DNA of 64,000 bases from Pictodentalium vernedei (GCA_031216915.1 CM062290.1:381716718-381780717); one strand, 5' to 3'. Numbered from the stretch's first letter, positions 1-12,700 are shown. Program-made: numbers and translations. The notes: generated from the sequence alone by a model not told the origin.

Positions 1-3000
1 CTTAGAAACACGCGCTGCACATGCGCAATGGGATAACGTGTCACCATGGGAATGATGCCACAAGATACGCGTGCTACCATGGCAACCTCACACCACGCTT
101 TCGGTCACGTGACTGATAATGTCAGATGAGAACCTGCATGATAACCTTCTAAAAGGGCAAGAAGTCAACATCACATACTACTAAGGCCCAAGGCTCAAGG
201 AGTTGGAATCACCTATAATTGACACCGATAGGCACGTGTCATTTCAGATATACATGTGCACATGAGCATGATACACACCATATCATCAGAACAATGATGT
301 CGCAAGGTGGCAGGTTACTATATCACCCAATAATAAGCAGGGGTGTGACATTACTACTGAACATGCGCGACAATGGTTCGGGAGAAGAGAGTCTTCTAAG
401 TGGAAAGCACTTGTTCTCTGATCCCTTTGCATTTTACTAGTTTGCAAATAAAATATGTTTAGTCTAATGGTTTGGCTTGATAATTATTATTGGATTGTTG
501 TGTTTTAGGACATTTTAATAGCTGAGGTTATATTGTGTCGAAAATAGTCTTAGCTCCCACCTCATGGCCTTCCCTGATTCATAGCCCTCACTTCTTAGCC
601 TCATATTGCCTTCATAACCCTCTAGTGAACATCGCCCGTATGAGGATAGGAGGTCTATGGGGTGAGGCCTCATAGAAGAAGGGAAGACCTGCCCTGGGAC
701 CCTACTCCCACATCTCGACCACGAGCGACACAGTTCCCGGCGACCCAAACCCAGCGGAGGAACTTCGACCAGAGACCTCCCGACGTGGGCCACCATCCCA
801 TCCTTGTGTGGCCCGGTGACCCACCCCGGTGATCCTATCCCTAGCTTCCCTGTCATTCACAGGGACCAGTCTTCGGAACCATTTCAATGACCCTGCACCA
901 GATATACCAGCTTATAGCGGCACAGTCGTCCCTCTCCTTCCAGAAGCCCCATCCTCCTCCACCCAGTGACCCGGGACTCACCTCACACCTCTCTCATCCT
1001 CATCCTCATCCGGGAAGATGGTCACTTGTGATTACTATAGGCGATCACAAATAATTACCATAGGTTATCACTAATGATCGAACGGAGATTAGGATAAGAG
1101 GGGTGTAAGGGGAGGCCTCACTGACACAAACAATCAGAACACGCCCCTGTCCAACAAGAAGGTCATTGGTCTCCATCGCAATCACGTACTATCCTTAACC
1201 ACGATGGTGGTGCCCATAGTCAAAACGGCTGGCGGAAGAGTACGTGACCTTAGAAACACGCGCTGCACATGCGCAATGGGATAACGTGTCACCATGGGAA
1301 TGATGCCACAAGATACGCGTGCTACCATGGCAACCTCACACCACGCTTCCGGTCACGTGCCTGATAATGTCAGATGAGAACCTGCATGATAACCTTCTTA
1401 AAGGGCAAGAAGTCGACATCACATACTACTAAGGTCCAAGGCTCAAGCAGTTGGAATCACCTATAATTGACATCGATAGGCTCGTGTCATTTCAGATATA
1501 CATGTGCACATGAGTACGATACACAACATATCAGCAGAACAATGATGTCGCAAGGTGGCATGTTACTATATCACCCAATAATAAGCAGGGGTGTGACATT
1601 ACTACTGAACATGCGCGACAATGGTTCGGGAGAAGAGAGTCTTCTAAGTGGAAAGCACTTGTTCTCTGATCCCTTTGCATTTTACTAGTTTGCAAATAAA
1701 ATATGTTTAGTCTAATGGTTTGGTTTGATAATTATTATTGGATTGTTGTGTTTTAGGACATTTTAATAGCTGAGGTTATATTGTGTCGAAAATAGTCTTA
1801 GCTCCCACCTCATGGCCTTCCCTGATTCATAGCCCTCACTTCTTGGCCTCATATTGCCTTCATAACCCTCTAGTGAACATCGCCCGTATGAGGATAGGAG
1901 GTCTATGGGGTGAGGCCTCATAGAAGAAGGGAAGACTTGCCCCGGGACCCTACTCCCACATCTCGACCACGAGCGACACAGTTCCCGGCGACCCAAACCC
2001 AGCGGAGGAACTTCGACCAGAAGACCTCCCGACGTGGCCCACCATCCCATCCTTGTGTGGCCCGGTGACCCACCCCAGTGATCTTATCCCTAGCTTCCCT
2101 GTCATTCACGGGGACCAGTCTTCGGAACCATTTCAAATGACCCTGCACCAGATATACCAGCTTACAGCGGCACAGTCGTCCCTCTCCTTCCAGAAGCCCC
2201 ATCCTCCTCCACCCAGTGACCCGGGACTCACCTCACACCCCTCTCATCCTCATCCTCATACGGGAAGCTGATCACTTGTGATTACTATAGGCGATCACAA
2301 ATAATTACCATAGGTTATCACTAATGATCGAACGGAGATTAGAATAAGAGGGGTGTAAGGGGAGGTCTCACTGACGCAAACAATCAGAACACGCCCCTGT
2401 CCAACACGAAGGTCATTGGTCTCCATCGCAATCACGTACTACCCTCAACCACGATGGTGGTGCCCATAGTCAAAACGGCTGGCGGAAGAATACGTGACCT
2501 TAGAAACACGCGCTGCACATGCGCAATGGGATAACGTGTCACCATGGGAATGATGCCACACGATACGCGTGCTACCATGGCAACCTCACACCACGCTTTC
2601 GGTCATGTGACTGATAATGTCAGATGAGAACCTGCATGATAACCTTCTAAAAGGGCAAGAAGTCAACATCACATACTACTAAGGCCCAAGGCTCAAGGAG
2701 TTGGATCCACCTATAACTGACATCGATAGGCACGTGTCATTTCAGATATACATGTGCACATGAGCATGATACACACCATATCATCAGAACAATGATGTCG
2801 CAAGGTGGCAGGTTACTGTATCACCCAATAATAAGCAGGGGTGTGACATTACTACTGAACATGCGCGACAATGGTTCGGGAGAAGAGAGTCTTCTAAGTG
2901 GAAAGCACTTGTTCTCTAATCCCTTTGCATTCTACTAGTTTGCAAATAAAATATGTTTAGTCTAATGGTTTGGCTTGATAATTATTATTGGATTGTTGTG

Positions 3001-3046
3001 TTTTAGGACATTTTAATAGCTGAGGTTATATTGTGTCGAAAATAGT
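1..3046. repeat. 1.25-kb tandem repeat, 2.4 copies
   Basis: Units start at 1, 1249 and 2499 with the same CTTAGAAACACG beginning, so the periods are 1248 and 1250 bp. Copies differ at only a few percent of sites. The third copy stops at about 3046, where a SINE sequence begins. Each unit holds a 73-codon open frame (219-440, 1467-1688), an AATAAA near 448/1697 and a GC-rich stretch (about 660-960) that opens antisense frames. The differences between copies within the 73-codon frame are mostly amino-acid changing, so I do not read it as a maintained gene. The array probably continues leftward out of the window. Confidence 0.95.
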
Positions 3047-3330
3047 TTTACGTGTGAAAGAAGCCAGAGTACCCAGGGAGTACCCTCCAGCAGCGGCGAG
3101 TAACTGTCAACTCCCCAACGTCCTAATCTCACAGGAGCATGGTTAGCATTGGTTGTAGGCATGTGTGCTATCAACTTGTGATACACCTCAGCACATGGTG
3201 CAACTGTGCTCCCAAGCGATTAAGTGCATTGCCCAAGAACACGACGGGAGTTACCCCGACCAGGCATCAAACTCACAATATTCCGATCTCAAGACCAACT
3301 CTCTAATCACTGAGCAACCGCGCTCCCGAT
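3044..3330 (-). mobile_element. tRNA-headed SINE, 3'-truncated
   Basis: Read on the minus strand it starts near 3330 with a tRNA-like head (box A-like TTGCTCAGTGATTAG, box B-like GAGTTTGATGCC). It continues through the same body seen in the copies at 52051-52396 and 53229-53600, including TTGGGCAATGCACTTA. It ends at CGTAAAACT against the satellite array, before the conserved GACCTTAAACAC tail. The abrupt join to the third satellite unit suggests either insertion into the array or an array end captured at the SINE. Confidence 0.75.
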
Positions 3331-3387
3331 AATCCAGACTGAACGTCACGTCTTGTCTTACTTTGCAGATTACTCCTTCATTTTTCA

Positions 3388-3610
3388 CACCGACAAATTA
3401 GTAACAATAATGGGCGATTGTACAAAAGTGGTGAGCGAGTTTTTTTGTTACAAAAATGTGCGATATTTGTAACAAAAGTGGTGAGATCAATTTGTAACAA
3501 AAGTGGTTGATTTTGTAACAAAAGTGGTGAGTTGTAATAAAAGTGGGTAAGTGTTGTAAGAAAAGCGGTGAGCTGCAACAAAAGTGGTTGTTGTAACAAA
3601 AATGGTTGCT
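3388..3610. repeat. Minisatellite, about 18-21 bp unit
   Basis: About nine imperfect units of the type TTGTAACAAAAGTGGTGA. Unit length drifts between 15 and 30 bp. The open frames on the minus strand here (Leu/Phe/Cys-rich) are products of the repeat. Confidence 0.8.
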
Positions 3611-4400
3611 GCAAACGTTTGCTGTAAGATTGCCATGTTTGAGACGAGGCAGTTGTATATTATTTCTAAAACCCATATGGTGAACACACACCTAATATTT
3701 ATTTCATATGGAGTCAATGATGACGTCATCATCGACCTGATATGGCTTCATAGGCCGCCATCATTTATCCACGCTGACTGGTTGATCCCAAGAGCTGACA
3801 TTATAAGTTACGATATGTTTAGTGGTCGAATATGGTGTCATGTGAGGCGAAGTGAGATCAATATTGTTCTCGCTGAGCCTCACATGGCACCATATCCGAC
3901 CGCAAAACATCCCGTAACGTATTTACTATGTCAGAGGACAAAATTCAGTATGGCCCTTTAGTTAGTCGGTCACGCAATTGATTTTCTCGTTGGTTTGGTT
4001 TGCCTCTAGAATTCTCACATAATCGAATGTCAAGGGCGCTCACCCCGGCCATCCGAATAAGCAAACCACAGTGGAGTTTTTGAAATATCGGATGGGATTA
4101 TCGATCGAAATAAGTTTCTCAATTTGGGACACATATTATAAACAGATTATTTCTTTTTGTTCAAGTGAGTTTAATGAAAGGTTAATCACATTCAACGGGC
4201 GATACAGAACGTTTGCTGAAAATTGAATTTCTTGAGACGAAGTGGCTGTTTGTCATTTCTAAAAACAATATGGTGGACACTCTCCTGATACTGATTTCAT
4301 CTAGGGTCACCGATGGCGTCATCATCGACCTGATATGGTTTCATCAGCCGCCACCATTCATCCACACTGATCGATTGATCTCAGGAGCTGGCACATAGAG
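3595..4400. repeat. Dispersed direct repeat, two copies
   Basis: A roughly 195-bp segment at 3595-3795 recurs at about 80% identity at 4203-4400. Shared landmarks are ACGTTTGCTG, GTCATCATCGACCTGATATG and CCATC/CCACCATTTATCCAC-type tails. The intervening 400 bp contain the palindrome at 3805-3919. Family unknown. Confidence 0.8.
3805..3919. repeat. Imperfect palindrome
   Basis: Arms of about 45 bp (AAGTTACG... and ...CGTAAC) pair around a short centre near 3855-3865. The core GTGTCATGTGAGGC pairs with GCCTCACATGGCAC. It resembles a MITE relic, but no target duplication is clear. Confidence 0.75.
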
Positions 4401-5334
4401 ATTATTACTATCATGTGGCTCGTCGTGATCTACCCTTAGAACCCGGAGCTCGACTCGGATACATATTTTGTACATCCACATAATGGTAATAATCATTTTA
4501 TCTCACAATATATAAGGGATAAGTCAAGAATGTAGACGAATATATAACGAACTATTTATTCGTACGGATGAACAAAAAGAAAAACAATGGAACTCACGCG
4601 AAAGGAGCGTGCCTGTATCCGACCCCCTGATACAAACATCAATATCAGGGGGTTGGATACAAGACAGTTGAGGAGTTAATACAGACAAAATACATGTTGA
4701 CTATAAGATAAAATAAAATAAAATACTGATTATGTATCTAATGTGAATTTATGTATATGTTCAGGGTTTTAAGTATTGTTTTCGAATAAACTATTATAGT
4801 GGTTGAACCTACGCTTGTGGTCATTTCTGATGCATGATGAATCACGATTACAAACTTTTAACACAATAACACGTGCTTTTATACGCACTATCAGTCATCC
4901 AAAGGCGGCGTTCCGTTGTTGGTCAGCTGTTGAAATAGCTAGTACTGGAATGTGCCGACACCAGTTCCTTCGGATCAACGGCTATAAAAAGACAGAGGAT
5001 TAAGCAGAGCTGGGCCCACTCCATGTGAGTCCCAGTTAACCAAACGGAAGAAAACTAATGACACACATACAATTCTCCTTTCTCAATGCATTGAGAATGC
5101 TTGCCCAAGTTCCAATCATAACGTTTCCCTGTGTACATAAGTTCCCTGAAACCCCACTTTCTTTTTGAGGGTTTCAAGGACACTTGAACAGCCAGGGCAA
5201 CACCGTGTCGGACAGTTTTAAGAGTGGAGGGTATCTGGAAAGAACCACCAAGCAACGGCGGGCAATTACAAGGCTCCAAATTTATAGTGATTGACAGATG
5301 TTCGGCAATCGCATCTGACATGGGCTGATTTCAT
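4401..5334. other. Gene-free stretch
   Basis: No convincing coding region. The only structure seen is a small palindrome at 4615-4664 (GTATCCGACCCCCTGATA facing TATCAGGGGGTTGGATAC around a 10-bp loop). Confidence 0.6.
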
Positions 5335-6110
5335 ATTTACGTTTGATTAACAATCTCATACAAGCAGTAGCAAACTTAATAAGCTGCCACAATAATTAGC
5401 AGGATTCAAGATTGGCCTAATCTCATTGATTGGTCTGATCTTCCCCTTGTTTGCTGCTCATGTGTTGTGTGATGACTCCATGAAATACAGACATCAGCTG
5501 AAACAAGTTGACAGCACAGCATCTTTGATCTTTGATCAAAGATGCTGCTCTGTTAACTTGTTTCCACTGATATCTTATTTTTATTTTAATACACGCACTG
5601 ACATACTCTTGAAGTCAACAAACCAATCAACCTGACTGTACTGTAAAATTAACCCTGTTCTATGCATTCTTAAACATATTACTCCTTTTGATAGTTACTA
5701 TCTAATCTCGGCACTCACAACCAGCAGATTGTGTGCCCAACTAATCGGCAAGGAGATAACAGTCGGAAATCCTTATCAGTTAATCACTAATTTTGACAAT
5801 GATGGTTACATGGAACACCACTGGATCAAAATTGTTTGCATTTACGTTTATACAAGCAGTAACAAGCTTAATAAGCTGTCACAAGGATTGGCAGGAATCA
5901 AGATTGACCTAATCTCATTAATTGGTCTGATCTTCCCTTTGATTGTTACTCATGACTCACATGCCACGTGCTGTATGATGACTCAATGAAATGCGACATC
6001 CGCGTAAACAAGTTAACACCGCAGCGGCTTTGAATGTGCTCAACTAATCGTTAAGCAGATGACGATCGCAAATCCTTGTCGGTTTATCACTAAAATGTTA
6101 CTAACTTTTC
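5335..6110. repeat. Local tandem duplication with deletion
   Basis: The segment from about 5335 (TTTACGTTTGAT, ACAAGCAGTAGCAA) recurs from about 5838. A second homologous block at 5729-5795 (CTAATCGGCAAGGAGATAAC) recurs at 6042-6105. The first copy contains a short AT-rich hairpin around ATCTTTGATCAAAGAT (5520-5552) that the second lacks. Non-coding. Confidence 0.8.
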
Positions 6111-7865
6111 AAAAGCAGAAGTAGTAGCTGTTGAAGGCACGTGCCTTAGTTCACAGTCCCATCATGCATCTGGATGGCAATCGCAATGTGTCTAGTGTCT
6201 AGACCAAGGACACAATGCAGTTACTGCTGGTAATTACCGCTAACCTATCGGTTTGAAATTAAGTTTCTCACCTCAGAGCGACCACCACCCCCAACCCTCC
6301 TCCCAGAACCTCAGTAAACGAAAATACACTTATACATTCGTGATTTTAATCTAGTTACTGAAACGTTACAGTAAGCTCAAATAAATTTTGTCCTGGTGCA
6401 CACATTTAGTTAATTAGAAGTTAGTAACGTCATTATACTGTATAAGTATGGTTAAAAAATTGTCTCTATATCCCGATAAATTTTGTCTTTTGATTGGTCA
6501 GAATGCCTTGGACAAATAGCCATGACAAAGGGTGCACCCAACATCCAAGGTGTATGAGAGCGTGAAACATCCAGGGTATAAGCGTACGCGAAACATCGGG
6601 GTATATGGTTTAAACGAAATCTTTTCGCGTTTGCTCGCCTCGACAGAAAAATTGAACCAGAAAACCTTAAAATAGTCACGCATATCATCAGGTTTCCTAC
6701 AATTCAATCATAAATATAAAATAAGAACAAAACATTTGTCCCCTGAGTACCAACGTGTTCTATGTGCCAGTAGGCACATAGAACACATTGGAACTCAAGG
6801 GACGATACATGTATGTCAACAAAATACTTTTTACCTATTTCCTTAACGACCCAAGGGATGTAACTCTATCTGTTGTCTTCTGCGATTATAAAAACAAAAT
6901 AATTATCACGAATTTGGTCCAAGTGATTGTGGAGCTGAGAAATGCGTCCACAAATTTATTTCCACTATGTTTGTATTGTGTTTCAAACGGGACAAAATCG
7001 TTATCTCCTGTGGCTCGATGTTTACAAACCGACATCCAGGTATTAAATCTCCATATACCATACATGTTGGCGGAGATAACTTTTACTATACTCAAAATGA
7101 CCTTGCATCATAAAGATAAAACTCTCCATTCAGTTTTGTTGTTTAGTTATCATGCTACTTATTGAAGACACTAGTCTGACTGAAGACCAAAAACAATGCT
7201 TCATGTTGGTCAGTTAGCTTTACATAAGGAGCAGTGGAAACTTCGCAATTCGCTTAGATTCGATATCGTTCTGGCGATTTTATTCGATTTCTGTCACGAC
7301 GATTCGGTATATGTTGAATAGCCCATGTTCTCAAACTTCTATCAAGTATCTCGTTTTTGAACTCCTCTTTTATCGTGAACGATTTCAAAAAGATTTCGAT
7401 GCGGAAACGATGCTAATTTCATTTATCCCACAAATGTCTGTTTATTCGAACAATAAATGCCTTGGATAAATTTTTGCTTTATTCACCTAGTAGGGTGATC
7501 AATTTTCCCCAAAGGTTTAACACTGAAAGAATTTATTCCTACAGTAGAGACGGACTTGTTGACCTCTGACCTCTACCGCATTCGTGTGGTATAATTAGTA
7601 GTTCAATTGTTTAAGTTAAGTAGTACACAACACCAGTAGAAAACACTACACATTGTTCATTTAATAAAGTATTTTTGCAAGTTTAGCTTAGGTTTGTAAG
7701 GGAATTATTTTTAGACAGAAATGTATCACTGCGCCTTTTTTACTTTGGGCAATTTTGCTTGTCTTCGAATTGGACCTATATGCTCCTCACTTCTGGCTGT
7801 GCTCTGTAGCGAGTAACAGCACGATTTCGCCGCGACTGCCCTGTAAAAGATTTATGGGATGAACA
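6111..7865. other. Gene-free stretch
   Basis: Apart from the hairpin at 6738-6803, nothing is supported. An open frame at 6788-7165 starts inside that hairpin and is not recognisable. Region 7240-7320 has GATTCGATATCG-type low-complexity sequence like that near 9910, 11050 and 26650. Confidence 0.55.
6738..6803. mobile_element. 66-bp palindrome (family shared with 57866-57929)
   Basis: Arms GTCCCCTGAGTACCAACG and CATTGGAACTCAAGGGAC enclose a near-perfect stem around AGTA. The same hairpin, slightly diverged, is at 57866-57929, so this is a dispersed element rather than a chance palindrome. Confidence 0.8.
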
Positions 7866-8009
7866 AAATAAACGTATAGTGTTTTCAAGTAAAAAGTTTA
7901 TTCTACTCGTAGAATTAAGAATGAAACCGACTCTCCAGAGACTCGTCGGTTTCATTCCTAATCCTACTCGTAGAATAATTTTTTTACTTGAAAACACTCT
8001 ACGTTTATT
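7866..8009. mobile_element. 144-bp palindromic MITE-like element
   Basis: AATAAACGTATAGTGTTTTC opens the left arm and its complement (GAAAACACTCTACGTTTATT) closes the right. The arms are about 65 bp with a centre near 7935. There is no coding capacity and no unambiguous target-site duplication. Confidence 0.85.
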
Positions 8010-8150
8010 CTATATTTATGTGGTATTTCATTTTCTTTATTGACTCACCATGACAGAAAACGAGTCACCGTTGAAGTCCATACTGCATTGCATGGATTAA
8101 CTGAAAAAAAAACAAATACCTAAGTGGATGTTAACAATATTTGACATATT

Positions 8151-8243
8151 CAATTATATAAGGAATGATCGTTTGGCCTTTGTTTTTTGGGGGTTCATAA
8201 CTAGAGAAATAGACAGAAACAAACGACCATTCCTTATAATTAA
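8151..8243. repeat. Hairpin with 21-bp arms
   Basis: The left arm ends AGGAATGATCGTTTG and the right begins AAACGACCATTCCT, with about 45 bp of loop. The flank TTGACATATTCAATT recurs near 9132, next to another palindrome, suggesting related insertions. Confidence 0.7.
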
Positions 8244-9195
8244 ACATGAGGGGCAGTAAGTTTAAACATTCTCTACTTTGCCGAGTTAAAATAAAAACCA
8301 GATCGCATCGTGCTTCCTAGTAATAACTGAAAAAAAGACACGGTTCTCTAAATTTATGTTTGAAATAATGATACATTTCGCTGAAACATGTTCTTGTGTC
8401 ATAAGAAATGTTATTGACCAATGAATTGCGTAAGTTAAAAGGAACGTGATAGGCAGCACCCACCAAAAACTTCAATCTCCTTTTCCACTTGGCGGGAGAA
8501 TGCTGTCATTCAAAGCAACACTGGGTTAATTTAATTCTGATTTTGACCATTTCCCAAGAAACTGAACACACAGTTTGTGAATGTGGAGTTCGATATAAAC
8601 CCAGATGACAAGAAGTTGGTTGAACCTTGTCTTAAAAAGGGTTAATTCAGGCTATATGGGATATGGAAAGTTTTATTTGCGTGAAATCGTTTGTGGATTA
8701 TTATAACCGGCCATTCTTTACATTTGATTTGGGTAAAACGATGAACGCAGACGATCACCTATTGCGTATAAACAAATTGAACATGGAATAAAACGCATGA
8801 TAAGGATTTCATTGTCCATTAAATTTTATTTTGAAAGTCTTTTTATTAAGATGAGATAAATATTAATTACTTTTTCATGTTGGAACAATATGAGGTTGCA
8901 GCAGTTCTTTTCTACTGCCGCTGTGCAACCTAATTTTTAAGAAAGATATTGGGGGCGTGGTATAGGACGAGCCTAAATGCATTTTTCTTTCGTTCATTGT
9001 GTCCGAAAAAAAAAATTAGCCAATCATTTTTCCTGACAATACATGAACAGAGAAAAGGTTTAATTACAATAATAATATACAACATCCACGCTTCACTATT
9101 TGAAAAGGTGGGGGAATTCCAAGTGGAGGTTGACAATATTTGATATATTCAATTTTATTATATGCTAGCTTGTGAATTATCGCAAATTATCTGAA
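8244..9195. other. Gene-free stretch
   Basis: No supported gene. Open frames on both strands around 8930-9143 are short and mutually antisense without recognisable content. Confidence 0.5.
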
Positions 9196-9241
9196 AGATA
9201 TTTCTCGATATCTATCGACTCGATAGATATCGAGAAATATT
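9196..9241. repeat. Perfect AT-rich palindrome
   Basis: GATATTTCTCGATATC runs into its own complement around ATCGACTCGAT. It lies exactly at the left edge of the 280-bp tandem duplication that follows. Confidence 0.8.
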
Positions 9242-9242
9242 T

Positions 9243-9843
9243 CTCAGTAGCTTCCTAAATGACGTCACGCTACGCCGCCTCACGTCGCCTTGAAGGAACG
9301 ATCAGATGATTTTTGTTATTGTTTTGAAAGGTACGCATTTGGGATCGAATTGGGCTGAATACTGTGCAATAAAATGTCTCGTAGCACATAATAAAAAGAA
9401 AATCTACTCGATTTTAGTCAGTATCTGCAATTATCTCATGAGTGTGGAACTGAAAGTTTTATTTTTCACGTGCACTTGCGTGAGTGAAAAAAATACTTTT
9501 AGGTCCACACGGTGAATTTTTTTCAATACCTTTCTAAATGATGTTATGCTTCGGCGCATGACGTCGCCTTGAACGTGGTCCTGAATGAACAATCAGCTGA
9601 TCTTTGTTATTTTTTTTCAAACATGACTGTTTGCAGTGAAATTGGGCTGAATATTGCACAGTGAAATGTCAAGTAGCTTATAATAAAAAGAAAATCTACA
9701 CTATTTTAGAGAATATCGGGAATTATCTCATGAGTGTGGACCTGAAAGTATTATTTTTCACTCGCGCAAGCGCTCGTGAAAAATAAAACTTTCAGGTCCA
9801 CACTCAATAGATAATTCCCGATATTCACAAAAATAGTGTAGAT
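9243..9843. repeat. 280-bp tandem duplication ending in a palindrome
   Basis: Unit 1 (9243-9515) and unit 2 (9525-9800) share ACGTCGCCTTGAA, GAAATTGGGCTGAATA-type and AATCTAC blocks. Both end in a hairpin built on GAGTGTGGACCTGAAAGT. In unit 2 the hairpin is extended, so 9694-9843 is a 150-bp palindrome with about 65-bp arms. In unit 1 only the inner part is palindromic. Confidence 0.8.
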
Positions 9844-9852
9844 ATCCTCTCT

Positions 9853-9882
9853 ATAATAATAATAATAATAATAATAATACAC
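9853..9882. repeat. (AAT)n microsatellite
   Basis: About nine AAT units. Confidence 0.95.
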
Positions 9883-11500
9883 AACATTCATGCTACACTA
9901 CTTCAAAAAGTGGGGAAATTCGATTCAGATTCGATACGAATCGAATTGCCGGCCTTATGCAATTCGAGATTCGGTTTCAACCGAAATTTGATATGATATT
10001 CGAAGGGCCGCCATTTGGGTTACTTCAAATTAGATTCATGGACGCAATCAATACCTAGAACTCTGGTAGAGCAACATAATTTTCTCCAGTCACTGTGGTT
10101 TTCTCTTGTACAGATAAGAATTTAACCAATTATATCCTGTTTGAAAGAGCTCGTTGAGTTCTGTAAAACAAGCTATGTTTGGTTAAATATTAAACGGCAT
10201 TGTGGAAAATATTTACTGTTGAATACTTTGCCATTTTGACATCAGAGTGCAAAAAGTTAAACTGACTCATTAAATATTCCATTTAACCTAAATATTCAAC
10301 TCAGTAAAATGAGATTTACTCGCTTTTTCAGTATAGATTTGGTGATGTTTTTTAAAGGTAAAGGAAATTTCTCGGTTCTTTTGTTCTCTTTTCATCCTTT
10401 ATTGCGCCTGAAAGAAATAGATTTGAACTAAAAAAATATCTGACTTTTCCCTAGGTTACAAATTGAAAATATGAGCACATCCAAAAAAATCGACAACCCA
10501 TTTTTGTTAAAAAAATGTGGGCACTTACAGTTAAGTCCTGTCACGAAATGCGAACAAATAGCACGTCGATCTGCGCGTTAATCTACGCATTATGATCACA
10601 GTAAGGCTATACAATTATGTACCTATGGCCTGTGCACAAGCAATGTTTCAGCCAATGGACCACCGGGTAACCTGAGGTCTATTGGCAGAAACATTGCCTG
10701 TGTTTGCTATGAGTAACCAGGAGAACCTGACGTGCTTTGGATGCCACGCACAGTTAAGCCCATATAAGGGCACAGTTCGTGACAGGACTTCTAGTTTTAA
10801 CTGTCGGCCCCTTGTGATTTTCCATGATGCAGTTGATAGTGTTTTCATTCGACCATTTCAGTTATTTTACAAAGTCCAAATGCGCACCTTAATGAACAAG
10901 TAACATGCATCTGTTGCAAGTAGTGAAGGAAATAGAAAAATTTGAATTTTAGCTAGCTTTTGGGGTTCTTACGGGATGAGAGGAAAATGTCGGGTTTTTC
11001 TTTTGAATGAGTCAAGTATATACCAAAAGGTTCTGACCCTGCGAATCACCCATCTCGCTTCGAATAGAATCTCGAATCGAATCGGGTCTATTATTCGAAT
11101 TCGAATCGAATCTCGAATCGAATCAGGGGCACCTTGAAGATGACCGACTGGGGGTAGGGGTGCTGTAAACCTGATTTCTCCCAGTGATGGCTCAAGTCTA
11201 GACTGATCAAATATTCTATCAACATCTCCAAGGCATGCCTTCGATGAAGGCATGTCTTGCGTAGGGAAATGTAGCCTACAAGAGGGTTACCAAGCCCTAT
11301 GGCCAGGCTCAATGGAAGGCCGTCACTCCCAGGTAATTCAAGGGGGATGGAGAAACAGAAATTCACTCACTTCGAAATTGTAGGAATTCAGTTACTTCTA
11401 AGATCTAATATTGCTTAACTCTGTTCAGTTATTTGTAAGCTGCTGTGCATAAGTACAATTAATAGAGTACACATCTGGCGAACCCCTTGGGAATTCATTA
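9883..11500. other. Gene-free stretch with GATTCGAAT low-complexity patches
   Basis: Patches rich in GATTCGAATC occur at 9915-10000 and 11050-11125. The foldback at 10520-10805 is listed separately. No gene is supported. Confidence 0.55.
10520..10805. mobile_element. Foldback relic related to the CAGTACGTGG MITE family
   Basis: Outer arms GTGGGCACTTACAGTTAAG and its diverged complement at 10745-10795 enclose an inner hairpin at 10631-10703 (CAAGCAATGTTTCAGCCAAT facing ATTGGCAGAAACATTGCC). That inner hairpin matches the centre of the MITEs at 26721-26979 and 36268-36527, but the outer ends differ. It may be an older relative or a chimera. Confidence 0.65.
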
Positions 11501-11952
11501 TGTGATAAGCATTAAGAGTGGGGGAATTGTAAATAAAATACTTTAAACATACTTGAGTATTAATGAGCAGCTGACTATCGCTGGACGATAAGAGGTTTAC
11601 CTCTACAAACGGGTTTTAAAATAATCTTTCAAGTTTGAGAGACATCTGCACACTTATTACCGAATCATTGATCGCTTGAACATCAGAGAGATCTTGACGT
11701 GGGACCAGCTTATAGATCGACGCACTTGAAAGACAGTCAATACTTGAGAAACGAATGGAGGTCAACCTTTCACCGCCTTTCACTCATTAACTTCCGGAGA
11801 TCAAGAGAGGTTAATTACACCGTCAGTTGACATGGTAAATCCACTATGGGTTCTGGCAGATTTAACATGACAGATAGGTGTTCAAGTGAAACTTGTCACG
11901 AGTTGTTTAATAGTTTCAAGTCACGCAGCTCTTAGTTATTCTGGATGGTGAA

Positions 11953-11960
11953 GTATATAA
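11953..11960 (+). promoter_or_regulatory. Candidate LTR TATA box
   Basis: GTATATAA lies about 30 bp upstream of an initiator-like TCTTGCAGTC, inside the presumed U3. Confidence 0.4.
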
Positions 11961-12208
11961 TCGACTAGCAAGCCCCGCAGTCTTGCAGTCGCCGCCCGAT
12001 CAACCAGGGAAGAATGAGCTCAGTATCCTGGTAGAGGCTTTTAGAGAAAAAGCTCACTAAGAACTTTGATAAATAGTTAAGTTGCATCGCTGTTAGGTTA
12101 TGGGATATTGAAACCCTAGAAGACCTGGTGTATTGGTAGAGGAGTTGATGTCCAGCTGGAGTAGTTCAAGCTCCAATTGCTTGTTTGCATTTATTTGAAC
12201 TGTATTTG

Positions 12209-12214
12209 AATAAA
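12209..12214 (+). terminator. LTR polyadenylation signal
   Basis: AATAAA, conserved in the 3' copy at about 26075. It is followed by a GT-rich GTGTGTTTGTTG stretch about 40 bp on. Confidence 0.55.
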
Positions 12215-12423
12215 CAGAAGTAGAAACTGAATCTACGAGTTCCAGTGTGTTTGTTGACTTTTTGATTAATCAGTAGTGGCTGCCATTTCAAAGTAACCAT
12301 AGATTGCCACATACACAATGCTACTTGTTGCCCTTGTTGTAAAACAAAGGGGCCACCTTTGGAAGACAATATAGGAGTCCCAAACCTAGACGAACATTAA
12401 GACCATGTAACAACGGTCGTCTT

Positions 12424-12438
12424 TGGTGCTGTAACCAG
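12424..12438 (+). other. Candidate primer-binding site
   Basis: TGGTGCTGTAACCAG lies 8-12 bp after the end of the LTR repeat and starts with the TGG expected of a tRNA 3' end complement. I cannot match it to a tRNA with certainty. Confidence 0.3.
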
Positions 12439-12660
12439 AATATTGTACTGGTATTGCCATAGACCTGATTCCAGTGATACTATGCATATGGAGACGATAC
12501 AATGCATCAGAAATTCGAGACAACACATCGGACACATCAGCGGAGCAGTGGAGAACTGTCTGTTCTGTTTTGTTTTATTCACTTCGCAATTATTAACGAG
12601 AGGTCTGTTAATTCTGCCACTGCAAAAATATGATTAACGCTGTAATAGCATAAACTAGAA

Positions 12661-12691
12661 CAGATGGCAACTGGAGGGGGAGGGGGGGGGG
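12661..12691. repeat. G-rich tract
   Basis: GGAGGGGGA followed by 11 G, in the leader just before gag. Confidence 0.9.
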
Positions 12692-12700
12692 GTCGTAGAA

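Larger units (their letters stand above)
11501..12414 (+). repeat. Candidate 5' LTR
   Basis: Only 12153-12416 is demonstrably repeated at the 3' end. I place the left edge at 11501 because TGTGATAAGC followed by GAGTGGGGGAATTG looks like a gypsy LTR start. The segment also contains a TATA box (11953-11960) and AATAAA (12209-12214) in the right order. The left boundary is inferred. Confidence 0.45.

Noticed and set aside
219..440. 73-codon frame conserved in successive 1.25-kb units as a gene
   Set aside because: It starts with TTG, and differences between the copies at 219-440 and 1467-1688 are mostly amino-acid changing. Conservation follows from the young tandem repeat.
3378..3732. Leu/Phe-rich minus-strand ORFs as membrane proteins
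   Set aside because: They are translations of the TTGTAACAAAAGTGG minisatellite in three frames.
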